From Antilocapra americana (lineage: Eukaryota; Chordata; Mammalia; Artiodactyla; Antilocapridae), in contig ML662442.1 of NCBI GenBank assembly GCA_007570785.1, positions 30,205,681-30,269,680 on the forward strand: 64,000 nucleotides of DNA, given 5' to 3'. Below are positions 11,865 through 22,815 of this stretch, in pieces. Position 1 is the stretch's first letter. Each line of letters starts with the position of its first letter. The notes under the pieces were generated by a model that had not been told where the DNA came from, made no database searches, and saw nothing but the letters and a program-made list of their open reading frames with translations. A program made the translations under genes and the position numbers.

Positions 11865-12090
11865 CTTTCAATTCAGGTGGACATGGATTCTAATTGCATC
11901 TCTATCACTTATTACTTGTTGAACATGGGCAAGCTATGGGTCTTTCTGACTTGAGTTTCCTTATTTTAAAATGAGGTTATGGTGAGGATACTGTAAAATA
12001 ATGTCAATAAGATTTTAAAATGCAAAAGAATGTAAAATACCTAGTATGTCATCTGGCACTTATTAAGTGTTCACTAAATGGTGGTTAAAA
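11865..12090 (+). repeat. MIR SINE
   Basis: A diverged MIR: tgggcaagct (about 11927), 'tcctt attttaaaatgagg' near 11960-11975, then the 'aatacctagtatgtcatctggcact' stretch at the end. Confidence 0.7.
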
Positions 12091-12336
12091 AGAGTGAATC
12101 AATTGTTCTCTTTGAATCACCACCTGTCAGTTTGGGTTGGCCATTTCTCATTTTGGATTGCTTCTTGGTTCTAATCAACCTAGTCATAACTGCTTTGCAA
12201 GAATTGGTTTTCCTTATTAAAATTTTCATTAAGTACTAAAAACACTATTTTTGGAGGGATACTTGTGTCTGTGTAGTAGAGAGAGAAGAGGGAATATAAT
12301 TTAAACCACTACTTACCATTAGTTCAAGAATAAGTG

Positions 12337-12487
12337 CAGGCTGGTGCACTGAGATGTCCCAGGGGGAGGGAATTGGGAGGGAGGAGGGAGGGGGGTTCTG
12401 GAGGGGGAACATATGTAAACCCATGGCGGTTTCATGTCATTGTGTGGCAAAACCAACACAATAAAAAAAAATAAAAAAATAAAAATA
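12337..12487 (+). mobile_element. L1 3' end with target-site duplication
   Basis: The final 151 bp of a ruminant L1: the G-rich GGGAGGGAGGAGGGAGGGG segment, CATATGTAAACCCATGG, TGTGGCAAAACCAACACAAT, and an A-rich tail. It is flanked by a perfect 11-bp repeat, AAGAATAAGTG, at 12326-12336 and 12488-12498. Confidence 0.92.
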
Positions 12488-12509
12488 AAGAATAAGTGGT
12501 GAATTATAG

Positions 12510-12638
12510 ATAGCATCACTGTCACAATGGATATGAATCTGAGCAAACTCCAGGAGATAGTGGACAACAGAAGAGCCTGGTGTGCTGCAGGCCATGGGGT
12601 GGCAAAGAGCTGGACATGACTTAGCAACTGAACAACAA
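12510..12638 (+). repeat. BovB/Bov-A2 3' end
   Basis: GAGCAAACTCCAGGAGATAG, then GCAAAGAGCTGGACATGACT, ending in the (AAC)n tail. Confidence 0.85.
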
Positions 12639-12929
12639 CATAGTATTCTAGAGTGCTGAAAGACTACTAATGAAATTTATGAAAATGAAGCCATCTCACT
12701 GAATATTTTTGAGTTTTAAATGCAACCAACTACTTTGTTTCTCTGATACTCACTTGGCTTTAGCACAGAAAGTCCTACATCTGGAAAACACCTCTATTCT
12801 GGACAACCTGGGACAGTCATTCATCCTAATTTACTACAATTGAACAATTTTTTACAAGAGTCACAGTTATGGAAAAATAAGTATTAAGTGGTATACCAGA
12901 AACATTTCACATCCTATGACACAATTTTG

Positions 12930-13090
12930 TAGTGGTGTGCCATTACACAAGTTTCTTATCTTCCCTGAGTTGTGATTTCTTCAATTGCAAAAGTGAGAAT
13001 AAAAATACTTTCTTTGCCTAATTAGGAGGATAAAATGAGATGATGCATAGGAAAGTACTTGGCACCAATAAAGCTATCACCTTCTAAAAT
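12930..13090 (+). repeat. MIR SINE relic
   Basis: Diverged, but the order of motifs (a T-rich 'tttcttcaattgcaaaagtgag', then 'ggataaaatgagatgatgcat', then 'agtacttggca') is MIR-like. Confidence 0.6.
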
Positions 13091-13735
13091 TATGATTAAT
13101 TATCTAATTCCTTGAAAATATTTTTCTCTTTTGAAATAAATATAAAGTTATATCTGGTAATAAAGAAAAGTGTCATTATGTTATCTAACACCTTTGATAT
13201 GTGAACTATAAGATGCAATATAAATGTATTGTGATAGAAAGGAGTTATTTTGAAGAGTAAGAAATACATTTTATGATAAGGATCTATTTTAATTGAGTTT
13301 TAACCTTAAACCTATTATTTTCTAACCTTCTCTCTTATTATATATTCATACGTTTTCCAAGGAAAATAGAAATATCATGGAGGAACCTCTTTGGCTTTAT
13401 TACTAAATCATTTTTACACCCTCCAACACCTATCACATTCTCAAGAGCCACTTTCTCACATGTGTTTCCCGCAGGTATCAGTAACTGCAGAGCTGGTCTC
13501 TTAGAGGAGGCTCGTGAGGCTAGAGGAAGGTGGCAAAGAATGAATGCACATACTAGGCCCCCTGAGGTTCACCGACAAACTTGGAAAAGACATCTCTTTT
13601 GAGTTCAGCCTGGGGGCACCTGTAGTAGATGATCAGTTGTTCCCAAGACAAGCATAGAACTGGAATGTGTTTTTGTGTCCGTCCCACTTTGTAGACCATT
13701 CCACAGGCTCCAAGGCAGTCTCCATGGCCGGTATC
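13091..13735. other. Unassigned intronic sequence
   Basis: No repeat recognised. The GC-richer part at 13440-13735 has a minus-strand open frame at 13553-13762 whose product I do not recognise. Confidence 0.4.
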
Positions 13736-13751
13736 AAAAGTCCTTGAGGAC

Positions 13752-13968
13752 TGATCTACCATAGAGCACAGAGACCTCTGTTCAGGGTTATGTGTCAGCC
13801 TGGATGGGAGGGAGGTTTCAGGGAGAACGGATACATGTTATATGTATGGCTGAGTGAGTCCCTTTGCTCTGCACCAGAAACTATCACAACACTATTCATT
13901 GGTTATACCCCAATACAAAATTGAAGGTTTAAAAAATAAAATAAAAAGGTAACAGATCAAGTAAAAAA
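13752..13968 (+). mobile_element. L1 3' end with target-site duplication
   Basis: A 217-bp 3' fragment: CAGCCTGGATGGGAGGGAGG, ACTATCACAACACTATTCAT, TATACCCCAATACAAAATTG and an A-rich tail. It is flanked by a 16-bp direct repeat with one mismatch, AAAAGTCCTTGAGGAC (13736-13751) and AAAAGTCCTCGAGGAC (13969-13984). Confidence 0.9.
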
Positions 13969-13984
13969 AAAAGTCCTCGAGGAC

Positions 13985-15667
13985 AGAATTTTAAACATCC
14001 CAAGCTAAGGAGAACCATGGACTAGTGATATAAAAAGGACTAAGTCAGTCATCCTCTTTTCCTGCTAAAAGCTATTGATACAGTGATGAAAATTTATATC
14101 AAGTTGAATGCCTGATTCAAGTTCTGGTGAGTGCTTGAAGGATTTTACAAAAGTTCTGACTCTGGCTAATTACTGCAATTGAACCAACTCTTACAGTTAG
14201 GGTAACCAATGGAACATTTTTGATAATGATGCACACAAGGTTTATATTGTCTTCAAAACCAGTGTGTTATTTTCTCTTTTCAGAATATTTCATATGATAG
14301 CTTAAATTACTGCCTAATTTAATATTTTTTAGAGACATAAGATGTGTCCAGTCACTGTTTTATAAAATGAGCCCTTGGATCCTAAATTTGGGCTGCCCTC
14401 AGAACATCATGCCGTATACTTGGGCACTATTACGTGAGCATGGATGGTATTCAACAATGATAAAATTCAATTTTGTTAAAGCTGGCCCGTCATATGTTAC
14501 AACAGGAACGAAGCTATAGGCCTTAAACAGTTACCAACAGATAAAACACTGCTCCCGCGTGTTTCATCCTTTTAAAAAATGACCACTCTAGAAAGACTCC
14601 CAAATGGACTTCCTTTCTTTTTCTTAAATAGTACTAGTACTCCTTTCCTAACACTTCACTTGAAAAAAAAAAGTGAAATCAATTCAAGTCAGTTTAACAT
14701 TCAGGGCATAAATGCTTAGATTTATCATGACAATTGTCTTCCTTGACTACGATGCAAAATGATGGCAGGGGTGAATGGGGAGGTTCAGCAGAGCAAAGTT
14801 TTCATAAATAAGAGCACCTGCTGCTCAGTCTGTGCTTACACAGTTCAAGCAAAGCTGAGAAAGGGTAATTCAATTGTGACTTTATGACAACTAGCCATGT
14901 TCTATCAGACAAATATACTGTTTCATTGGTTCACAGAGATGATCTACATTGGGATCATGATGGGAATAGAGCAAAAACTAGCCTTTTCATGTAATACCTA
15001 TCAATATCCCATGGAACACTATTTCATAGAACAGAATCTGGAAAGAGCTGGTGCATGTGTTTTTAGCACATCTGTTGTGGTGGGGACTGATCACGCTGTG
15101 TAAGCAGCATTTGGAAGGGATAGAGACTGTCTCTTTTGCTCTTTGTTATACCTTCAGCTCCCAGCAATTAGAGAGAGGGAGGGAAGCCTGTTCTAGTCTC
15201 AGCTGCGTGATCTCAGGCAGCTCGCCTGGCTTCTCTGTGTCTTGGCATTTTTTTGTGTGTTAAATACAGGGCTGCCAGACAAGGTCCCTTTCAGCCAAAA
15301 AATTCTACGGTGCAACTTAAAAACATAAATGATGTTCATTTCAGGTATTTCCTATGACCTAGTCTCAGAGAGAAATGTCAAAATTTTAACTTTTTATTCT
15401 TAATTCCCTCGAGGAAAAGGCAATTCCAAACTGACAGAGCTGTACTTTTTATCCTATTCCTGATGCTGACAAAGAACATTGTTTTTGTTTTTATTTTCCT
15501 GCCCCCTGAAACTTTCTGTAGCTTGAGGATCTGAGGTATATTTTAAAGAACTACACTGCTTTAAAAGTGATCCTCTAGAAAGCATTCTGCATCAGCGTTC
15601 CCCAGAAGATAATAGCGCTTTGATGAGTAAACGTTGACGCTTACCATGTAGGTCTACAAGGTAATTA
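13985..15667. other. Unassigned intronic sequence
   Basis: Mostly AT-rich. A MIR-like scrap lies at 15195-15265. No gene. Confidence 0.45.
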
Positions 15668-15878
15668 CCTGCGAAAGTGAAAGTGTTAGTCACTCAGTCC
15701 TGTCAGCTCTTTGCGAGTCCATGGACAGTACCTCACCAGGCTCCTCTGTTCATGGAATTCTCCAGGCAAGAATACTGGAGTGGGTAGCCCTTCTCCAGGG
15801 GATCTTCCCAATCCAGGGATCGAACCCAGGTCTCCTGCACTGCAGGCAGATTCTTTACCATCTGAGCCACCAGGGACT
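15668..15878 (-). repeat. Bov-tA SINE
   Basis: An inverted copy beginning with GAAAGTGAAAGTGTTAGTCA and ending TCTGAGCCACCAGGGA. It has a short deletion in the CCATTTCCTTCTCC region. Confidence 0.93.
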
Positions 15879-16271
15879 GCTACCCAAAGCCCTCCCCTTA
15901 AACAAACAAACCAACAAAACAGATGTATGAGCAGATTGAACTTCCCTCTCCCTCATAAAAATATCGAGTATTCCTAATCTAATCTTCGAAGTTTATACTC
16001 ATAGGCCTATATGACTAGCTTCACCTAGTAATTTGAAAGCTCAGTCTTTCTCTGACTTGGGAGAGAAGGCATAGGCAGATGGGGTGTGGGGATGGTCCCG
16101 GCGGCTCAGGAGTGGCCTGACCCACCGAAACTGTCCCTACCAGCTGCTCTGGGGCAGGCAGCTTTAGCCTCCAGCACATGCTCCGAAAGGGTCATGACTC
16201 CCAGCTTTAAATACAGTCTGAATGTTTCTGAATTCCTGTAGAATGGGCATGAAAGCTGTGTTTTGCTTCCT

Positions 16272-16370
16272 TTGTTCACTCAGGAAACATATCTGAAGCA
16301 CCTCCTCTGTGCCACTCTCCTGGGTGTAAGGGAACAAACAAGAGTTGGACACAGACACTCGGGCGCCCAG
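16272..16370 (+). repeat. Old interspersed repeat, family not assigned
   Basis: CACCTCCTCTGTGCCACTCT and the following bases follow the same pattern as 30262, 37391 and 43583. It lies less than 100 bp from the splice donor of the exon at 16466-16625. Confidence 0.45.
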
Positions 16371-16465
16371 GTTCCTGATTCGCACCAGGAGCCACAAACG
16401 TCCCATGTCGTGCCTAGGGCTCACCCACAGAGGCAAGTAACTAACCTGGCGGACTGGAGACTCAC

Positions 16466-16625
16466 CTGCCCCCTGGTGCCTGCCCACAAGCACATCCGCG
16501 CCCGCCATGCAGCCCATCCCCAGGATGCAGACCACGATGCCGATGAAATGCACAGCCTTGTACCGGATCAGCAGGAAGAACCAGGAGAGCAAGATCACCA
16601 CCGGGATCACAAAACAGTCCAGGAG
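16466..16625 (-). CDS. SLC35F1: SLC35F1 internal coding exon (second of three in window)
   Basis: This 160-bp exon holds 53 codons plus one base. It begins LLDCFVIPVVILLSWFFLL, a membrane helix, continues with RYKAVHFIGIVVCILGMGC, a second helix, and ends ADVLVGRHQGA with the first base of a Gly codon. This matches the SLC35F1 paralogue closely; SLC35F2 differs at many of these positions. The acceptor has a strong pyrimidine tract of repeated CCCT units ending TTAG|CT. The donor is CAG|GTGAGT, close to consensus. The residue after GMGCM is Ala, encoded by GCG, where I recall Val in the human protein. The exon's 3' part is CpG-rich relative to its AT-rich surroundings. Frame and phase agree with both neighbouring exons. 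An open frame continues past the donor to 16164 but reads intron. Confidence 0.96.
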
Positions 16626-16630
16626 CTAAG

Positions 16631-17321
16631 GGAGGGAGGGAGGGAAACAACAGTAGGGAGTTCAGAGGGAAGCTTTCCATATGATGGAAACTGTTGGAAA
16701 AATGACTTCTCTCTGCAGAGAGGACATTTCCCCGGAATCTGCGTTTTGGAGAAGACCCAGAACTGATGCAATTAAAACAGATTTTGAAACAAATGACATG
16801 AACTTTACTTAAACCCAAGCCTTGAAGAAAAGGGGAGAAGGCGAATCAATAAGTCAGGCTTGTGGTGAAGATTCTCCTGCCCCTATGGTGTCAGGGCAGC
16901 TCAGCTTTCATCTTCCTTAGCACCCAGGCTGACTCCATGGAGACACTCAGACGTGGAGAGGATAGACGGAGCCATTTTAGATGGTCTCAGAAATTTGGAA
17001 GCAGATGTGGGAATGTGAGGTGAAGGGGCAGTGGTCTTTCACTCGTCTATAAATTATTAGGATCTAGATAAAAGTTGAACCTAATTCTCCCAGAACTTTC
17101 TCCCCACTATCAATAAAAATTACTTTGATCTGTTTTAATCTGTCACTCTTTACAGAAAAAAAAACATAAATATAAATACAAATATTAGTCTCAAAAGTTT
17201 ACAAATACTTAAAAAATACTGTAAAAAAAGTAGAAAAGGAGAGAGAGAAAAGAAAGAGTATTAAGAAATCTTTGATTTCATTTCTTATATATTTTGCACA
17301 AATAGTGAGATTCCATCTGAC
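16631..17321. other. Unassigned intronic sequence, A/G-rich at right
   Basis: No gene. 17220-17265 is a purine-rich run (AAAAGGAGAGAGAGAAAAGA). Confidence 0.5.
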
Positions 17322-17337
17322 AAGAAAGCCCTAAGAG

Positions 17338-17970
17338 TAGAATTGCTTCAAATGAATTTTTTTTAATGCTGCGTAATATTCCATTGTGTATATGTACCAC
17401 AGCTTTCTTATCCATTCATCAGTTGATGGGCATCTAGGTTGCTTCCATGTCCTGGCTATTGTAAACAATGCAGCGATGAACATTGGGGTACACGTGGCTC
17501 TTTCAATTCTGGTTTCCTCGGTGTATATGCCCAGCAGTGGGATTGCTGGGTCATATGGCAGGTCTATTTGCCCATTATCCAGAGTGAAGTAAGCCAGAAG
17601 CAAAAACAACAATACAGTATATTAACACATATATATGGAATTTAGAAAGACGGTAACGAGAACCCAACATGCGAGACAGCAAAAGGAACGCAGATGTATA
17701 TAATAGACTCGTGGACTCTGTGGATGAGGGTAAGGGTGGGATGATATGGGAGAAGGGCATTGAAACAAGTTAATTATCATATGTCTAATCAATCGCCAGC
17801 CCAGGATTGATGCTTGGGGCTGGTGCAATGAGATTTCCCGGGGGGGAGGGAGGAGGGAGGGGGGTTCTGGAGGGGAAGCATATGTAAACCCATGGTGATA
17901 TCATGACATTGTATGGCAAAAACAATTAAAAAAAATAAAAATAAAATTCAACTATTAAAAAAAAAAAAAA
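17338..17970 (+). mobile_element. Twin-primed (5'-inverted) ruminant L1
   Basis: The right part (about 17578-17970) is plus-oriented L1 3' end: AGAGTGAAGTAAGCCAGAAG, the G-rich CCGGGGGGGAGGGAGGAGGG block, TGTATGGCAAAAACAAT and a poly-A tail of about 14. The left part (17338 to about 17577) is inverted: its minus strand encodes the ORF2 C-terminus, with YDPAIPLLGIYTEETRIERA, CTPMFIAALFTIARTWKQPR and IYTMEYYAALKK. A perfect 16-bp duplication, AAGAAAGCCCTAAGAG, lies at 17322-17337 and 17971-17986. About 45 bp of the family pattern is missing at the junction. Confidence 0.95.
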
Positions 17971-18059
17971 AAGAAAGCCCTAAGAGATGGTGTAGAGTTT
18001 GTCCTTGATCATGTAGTAACAGAACCTGATGAAATGAGAAGATCCCTGTGTCGAGAGCC

Positions 18060-18215
18060 AAAAGACCTAAATTTGAGTACTAAGTCCTTACTTAGAGCAG
18101 TATGACCTTGGGGAAACCACCAACTCGGGAAGCCTCAATTTCTTGTTAGTATAAATGAAGACTATCTCTAAAGATCATTGTGAAGTTTGAAAATGACCCA
18201 TGTGAAAGCATTTTA
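18060..18215 (+). repeat. MIR SINE
   Basis: Contains GTATGACCTTGGGGAAACCA and CCTCAATTTCTTGTTAGTAT, the MIR core and its adjoining motif. Confidence 0.75.
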
Positions 18216-18508
18216 TAAATTCTGAGGGCCCCAATTCCAGTCTATGCCCTGCTTCTAAACACGATGCTCTAGACTCCACAGAGCTGGTTGTCTCTACCAC
18301 CTTCTGGTAAGATGCAGTGACCTCTGGATATTCCATGAGAGGCAAGGTCTCCATTAGACTCATGGATGGTCCCCAGGACTCCAGACTCCATGTACTAACC
18401 CAGAAAAATGAGGAACTGTTGATCTGGTCTCATGGCCCAGTACTGCTCCTCTGCGAGAATCCTAAACAGGTCACCCTACCACCCAGTAGCCAGATCCAGG
18501 GCAGTGGT

Positions 18509-18600
18509 CAACAGTACTCCTTCTTTTTTACTGTCTACATCCTGTGGATCACAAACCAACAGTCCTTCCCTCTTACTGTCTACATCTGTGGATCACCAAA
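18509..18600 (+). repeat. Tandem duplication, two ~46-bp copies
   Basis: Copy one at 18509-18555 and copy two at 18557-18600 both run from CAACAGT through ACTGTCTACATC and TGTGGATCAC. They differ by a few bases and small gaps. Confidence 0.8.
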
Positions 18601-18639
18601 TTCTGCCAGCTCATCTTCTAAACAACCTCTCAAATCTAC

Positions 18640-19045
18640 TCTTACCACTTCTGCCACGTAGACTAGACTAGCATCCCCTCCCACCTGGAGCAAGCCCTTC
18701 CTTCCTGCCTCAGGGTCTTCATTCATGCATCTCCTTCCTTCTGGAATGCTCCAACCAATTCTTGAAGACCTGCCCCCTTCCTCAGGCCCACACCTATATA
18801 CTGCCTCCTCAAACAGCCTCTAGGGTCCCCAGGATAGGTCAGGTTCTAGGCAATGATTACCTTGCATTCTATACCTCTCCTTTACAGTGTCAATTATAAT
18901 AATTCATAATTAATATGGAATTATTGCCATAATGTCTGACTTTCCCACTAGTCTGGAGGTCCCTGAGAGCAGGACTACATTTCTAGCACTCAGAGTTCTG
19001 CTGGGCTCATGAGAAGCATCCAATAACAGTTACTGAACAAATACA
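18640..19045 (+). repeat. L2 LINE relic
   Basis: The CR1-clade L2 3' part: CTTCCTTCTGGAATGCTCCA, then CTCCTCAAACAGCCTCTAGG, and near the end CCCTGAGAGCAGGACTACAT followed by a CAATAACAGTTACTGAACAAA-type terminus. Confidence 0.8.
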
Positions 19046-20159
19046 TACAAAGATTTTGAATAATCAGTAACATCAAAATGAGGTCTCCAAGATTCATTAA
19101 AGGCTGAAAAACGTTTGTGTCTTTCCTAAGCACCTGTGACCATCAGAATAGCTCTTAGGCACTGTAACAACACTTGGGATCCTCACTGCCCGTAAAGCGG
19201 TTTGTGACCCGGGCAGACCCTCATGCTTCTCTGTGTTGCAGTCATCTCCTCTGCAGAATGGAGAAAGCAGTCAGAAGAGTAAGTTGTCCCTGGGTTACTG
19301 GGAAATGATAATACTGAGCTGCATCACGATGGACTAGGGGCTGAGCCCAGAGGTCATGGACTCTGGGAGGGGATGAGTACAGGGGTGAAAGCTGGTAGGG
19401 TGGCACTCGGGCATACAGTCCCTCCTGCACAGTTAATTGTCAAGTTAATGATAACTACTTGATGTGATAAAATGCTCTTAAGGCAAGTTTTACCACTGGC
19501 CTCAAATACCATTTATTAGGAAATTTGAGTTTGCCAGTGAAAACTCTTCACTGGGCATAAAACGGTTGGTGTTTTGCTTTAAAAATTAGAAATAATTGAC
19601 TCAACAGTTAAAACATCTAGCTGCATGCTCCACAACTGGGATTTCATTATCTGGCTGGAAGCCCTCGGTCAGTGAAGCTGAAGGCTTCCATGCTTGAATG
19701 ATGGATGGCAAACCAGACCATCATCCAGTCTTTGAGGAGGGCTCAAATGAGCTTTTCTGGTTCTCAGTGTCATCAGAAATCCCAAAGCACTCACTGAGTC
19801 CTGGCATCTGTTCCCTTAATGAGCTGAGTTGAAAAATCTGTACTTATGTCAGTTGGTCCTATGGGTAGCGAGGACTTCTAGAAAGAAGAGAAGATGAAAG
19901 AATACAACAGTACAAGCCAGGGTTTCTGGAACATTTCAGCTGGGAACCTTGGTGCCTAGCATACAGTAGGGATCAATACTGGATGACTAATGAACCAAAG
20001 CATGGATAGGCACTTGGTATCACTGGCTGCCAGATGGGACATGAGAGGTAATCCAGGCTGCTCTGGCACTGGGAGTAGGACAGTTCTTCGTTTTGCAGGA
20101 CAGCCCCATGTTCTCTGCTGGGCATTTAGCATCCCTGGCCTCTGATCACTAAAAATGTT
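19046..20159. other. Unassigned intronic sequence
   Basis: No supported gene. Moderately GC-balanced with no recognised repeat. Confidence 0.45.
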
Positions 20160-20920
20160 GTTGTTCAGTCTCTCAGTCTTATCCAACTCTTTGTGACCTC
20201 ATGGACTGGGGTCCATTCTTCCCTGTCCTTCACCATCTCCCAGAGTTTGCTCAAACTCATGCTCATTGAGTCAGTGATGCCACCCAACCATCTCGTCCTC
20301 TGTCGTCCCCTTCTCCTGCCTTCAATCCTTCCCAGCATCAGGGTTTTTTCCAATGAGGCAGTTCTTCACATCAGGTGGCCAAAGGATTGGCGCTTCAATT
20401 CAGCGTCAGTCCTTCTAATGAATATTCAGGGTTGAGTTCCTTTAGGATTGACTAGTTTGATCTCCTGCAGTCCAAGGGACTCTCAACAGTCTTCTCCAGC
20501 ACCACAGTTCGAAAACATCCATTCTTCGGCACTAAGCCATTTTTATTGTTCAATTCTCATATCCATACATGACTACTGGAAAAACCACATCTTTTACTAT
20601 ATGAATCTTTGTAGGCAAAGTGATGTCTCTGCTTTTTAATATGCTGTCTGGGTTTGTCATTGCTTTTCTTCCAAGGAGCAAGGGTCTTTCAATTTCATGG
20701 CTTCAGTCACTGTCCGCAGTGATTTTGGAGCCCAAGAAAATAAAATCTGTCATTGCTTCCCCATCTATGTGCCATGAAGTAATGGGACCAGATGCCATGA
20801 TGTTAGTTTTTTGAATGTTGAGTTTTAAGTCAGCTTTTTCACTCTCCTCTTTCACCTTCATCAAGAGGCTCTTTAATTCCTCTTCACTTTCTTTCATAAT
20901 GGTGGTATCATTATGGCCTA
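20160..20920 (-). mobile_element. BovB (RTE) LINE, 5'-truncated
   Basis: About 760 bp. Minus-strand frames encode EELKSLLMKVKEESEKADLK and the C-terminal [20 protein letters not shown] part. The C-terminal region between them carries frameshifts and stops. CTAAAAATGTTG at the left flank and CCTAAATGTTG at the right flank suggest an imperfect duplication. Confidence 0.9.
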
Positions 20921-21051
20921 AATGTTGAGCAGCTAGCTGCAATTTTGGTATTCTTACAGGAGATGAGCACAGGTCCTTATGCTCTGCCATCTTGACAATC
21001 ATGAAAAAGTGGAGACCACTAAAAATAAGTGCTTCTAAAAAAATGTTCCTA

Positions 21052-21270
21052 TACAGGTGGCACTAGTGGTAAAGAACCCACCTGCCAATGCAGGAGACAT
21101 AAGAGAAACAAGTTTGATCTCTGGGTCGGGAAGATCCCCTGGAGGAGGCAGGACAATCTACTCCAGTGTTCTTCCTGGAGAATCCCATGGACAGAGGAGC
21201 CTGGCAGGCTACAATCCACAGGGTCACAAAGAGCTGGACACAGCTGAAGTGACTTAGCACACAGCACACA
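21052..21270 (+). repeat. Bov-tA SINE
   Basis: GGTAAAGAACCCACCTGCC, a small AGAGAAACA insertion in the promoter region, GGAGAATCCCATGGACAG, and a CACAGCACACA tail. Confidence 0.9.
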
Positions 21271-22165
21271 TTTACAAGCGCCCCTTGGAGGCAGTATCTC
21301 CCTACTTTAGAATCACAGAATTCTTTATTTAAAAACAGGATTCAGAAGTTTCAAGAAGTGAAGTGACATGCTCCAGGTCACTCAAATGACTGATACAGAG
21401 ACAGTCCTGTCCTGATTTTTTAAACCATATTTTAATGAAGGTCAGTGGCAGAAATTGCTACAGGTGGGAGATTGCACCACTGTATCTGTAACCAGAGAGA
21501 GAGAAAAAGATACACTTAGGAGTTGCTGTTAGTAAACAGCCTATTATTTTTCAGCGATTTTTGGCTCCAACTTTTCCCCTGTGACTTTATCACATAAAAC
21601 GTACTGACAAAATAATTTTCCAATCAATTTCTGGTAGCTTAACTCCTTAGCAAAGTGGTTGTTGGAGTAATAATAGAGAACAGCATTGTAACATATGCTC
21701 ACGACTGGGACTGTTAAAGCAGAAAAAGAAGTGAAAAACTAGTAGATATACCTTCCTTTGCATACATTTCTATATCCAAAAGGAAATTATAAAATATCAA
21801 TACCAAAAAATAAACAAACGGATACTACTTCATGATCATCTTACACTCTGAAAAATCTCAAAGAATGTGAAGAACTTTAGAAAGAGAAGTTCATTACCTT
21901 TTAGATTTATATAGTACCATTCCCCTCTAAAGATACAAGCTAATTTTGCTCTTCTACGTCAGTAATCCTTAAGTGATACCTGCCAGTGAGGTCTACGACC
22001 CCAAGTTATCTGATTCTATTGATGAGGTACTGAGGCACACCATATTTAGTGGCTGAGACAAATTATCTGAAGTCATTATGATAATACCAGGATTATTATT
22101 TGAGTTTGGTAGTCTTAAATATATCCTTAGGATAGATTCCTGGCTGGAAGTTGCAGAGTTAAAAG
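21271..22165. other. Mostly unassigned intronic sequence
   Basis: Faint MIR-like scraps near 21320-21420 and 22020-22110. The rest is unrecognised. Confidence 0.4.
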
Positions 22166-22378
22166 TTTGAGTTTCTTTTGTGGCTCAGATGATAAAGAAT
22201 CTACCTACAATGTAGGTGGTCTGCGTTTGAACCCTGGATTGATCCCCTGGAGAAGGGAATGGCTACCCACTCCAGTATTCTTGCCTGGAGATTTCTATGG
22301 ACAGAGGAGCCTGATTGGGCTACAGTCCATGGGGTCACAAAGAGTCTGACATGACTGAGTGACTAACACACACAGACA
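22166..22378 (+). repeat. Bov-tA SINE
   Basis: TTGTGGCTCAGATGATAAAG through AAGAGTCTGACATGACTGAG, with a (CA)n tail. Confidence 0.92.
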
Positions 22379-22442
22379 AAGCATACATTTAAAAAAACTA
22401 CGGATGCATAGTGCTATTTTTTTCCAGGAAGTTAGCGGCTAC

Positions 22443-22728
22443 TTCAGTTCAGCCGCTCAGTCGTGTCCGACTCTTTGCGACCCCATGGACTGCAGCACGC
22501 CAGGCCTCCCTGTCCATCACCAACACCCAGAGTTTGCTCAAACTCACTCCATCAAACTGGTGATGCCATCCAAATATCTCATTCTCTGATGTTCACTTCT
22601 CCTCCTGCCTTCAATCTTTCCCAGCATCAGGGTCTTTTCCAGTGAGTCAATTCTTCACATCAGGTAGCCAGAGGATTGGAGCTTCAGTTTCAGCATCAGT
22701 CCATTTCCTTTAGGATTGACTCCTTATT
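22443..22728 (-). mobile_element. BovB 3' end
   Basis: An inverted fragment with the (TTCAG) end, CCGCTCAGTCGTGTCCGACT, AAACTGGTGATGCCATCC, and TTTCCTTTAGGATTGACTCC at its truncated end. Confidence 0.9.
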
Positions 22729-22733
22729 TGTTT

Positions 22734-22815
22734 TACTTACTTGTCCACTTACTAGTAGTTACTACTTACTCCTTAGTAAGTACTTACTTGTCCACTTACT
22801 ACTTAAGTGGCTACT
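22734..22815. repeat. Local ACTTACTTGTCCACTTACTA repeat
   Basis: The 20-mer ACTTACTTGTCCACTTACTA occurs twice about 48 bp apart. Further ACTTAC/AGTAAG units lie between, giving short inverted matches. Confidence 0.75.

Larger units (their letters stand above)
8903..16465 (-). other. SLC35F1 intron between exons two and three
   Basis: This 7,563-bp intron is bounded by a GTGAGT donor (16460-16465) and a CTAG acceptor (8903-8906). It holds SINEs near 8996, 11507, 12510 and 15668, three L1 3' fragments (10205-10545, 12337-12487, 13752-13968) and MIR relics. The remainder, for example 9170-10200, 10545-11500 and 13985-15668, is AT-rich sequence in which I recognise nothing. Confidence 0.85.

Noticed and set aside
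16164..16465. Extension of the SLC35F1 frame past the exon end
   Set aside because: A strong GTGAGT donor lies at 16460-16465, and the extra residues do not resemble the family, so it is intron.
17331..17612. Minus-strand 93-codon frame (YDPAIPLLGIY...) as a gene
   Set aside because: It is the ORF2 end of the inverted part of a twin-primed L1.
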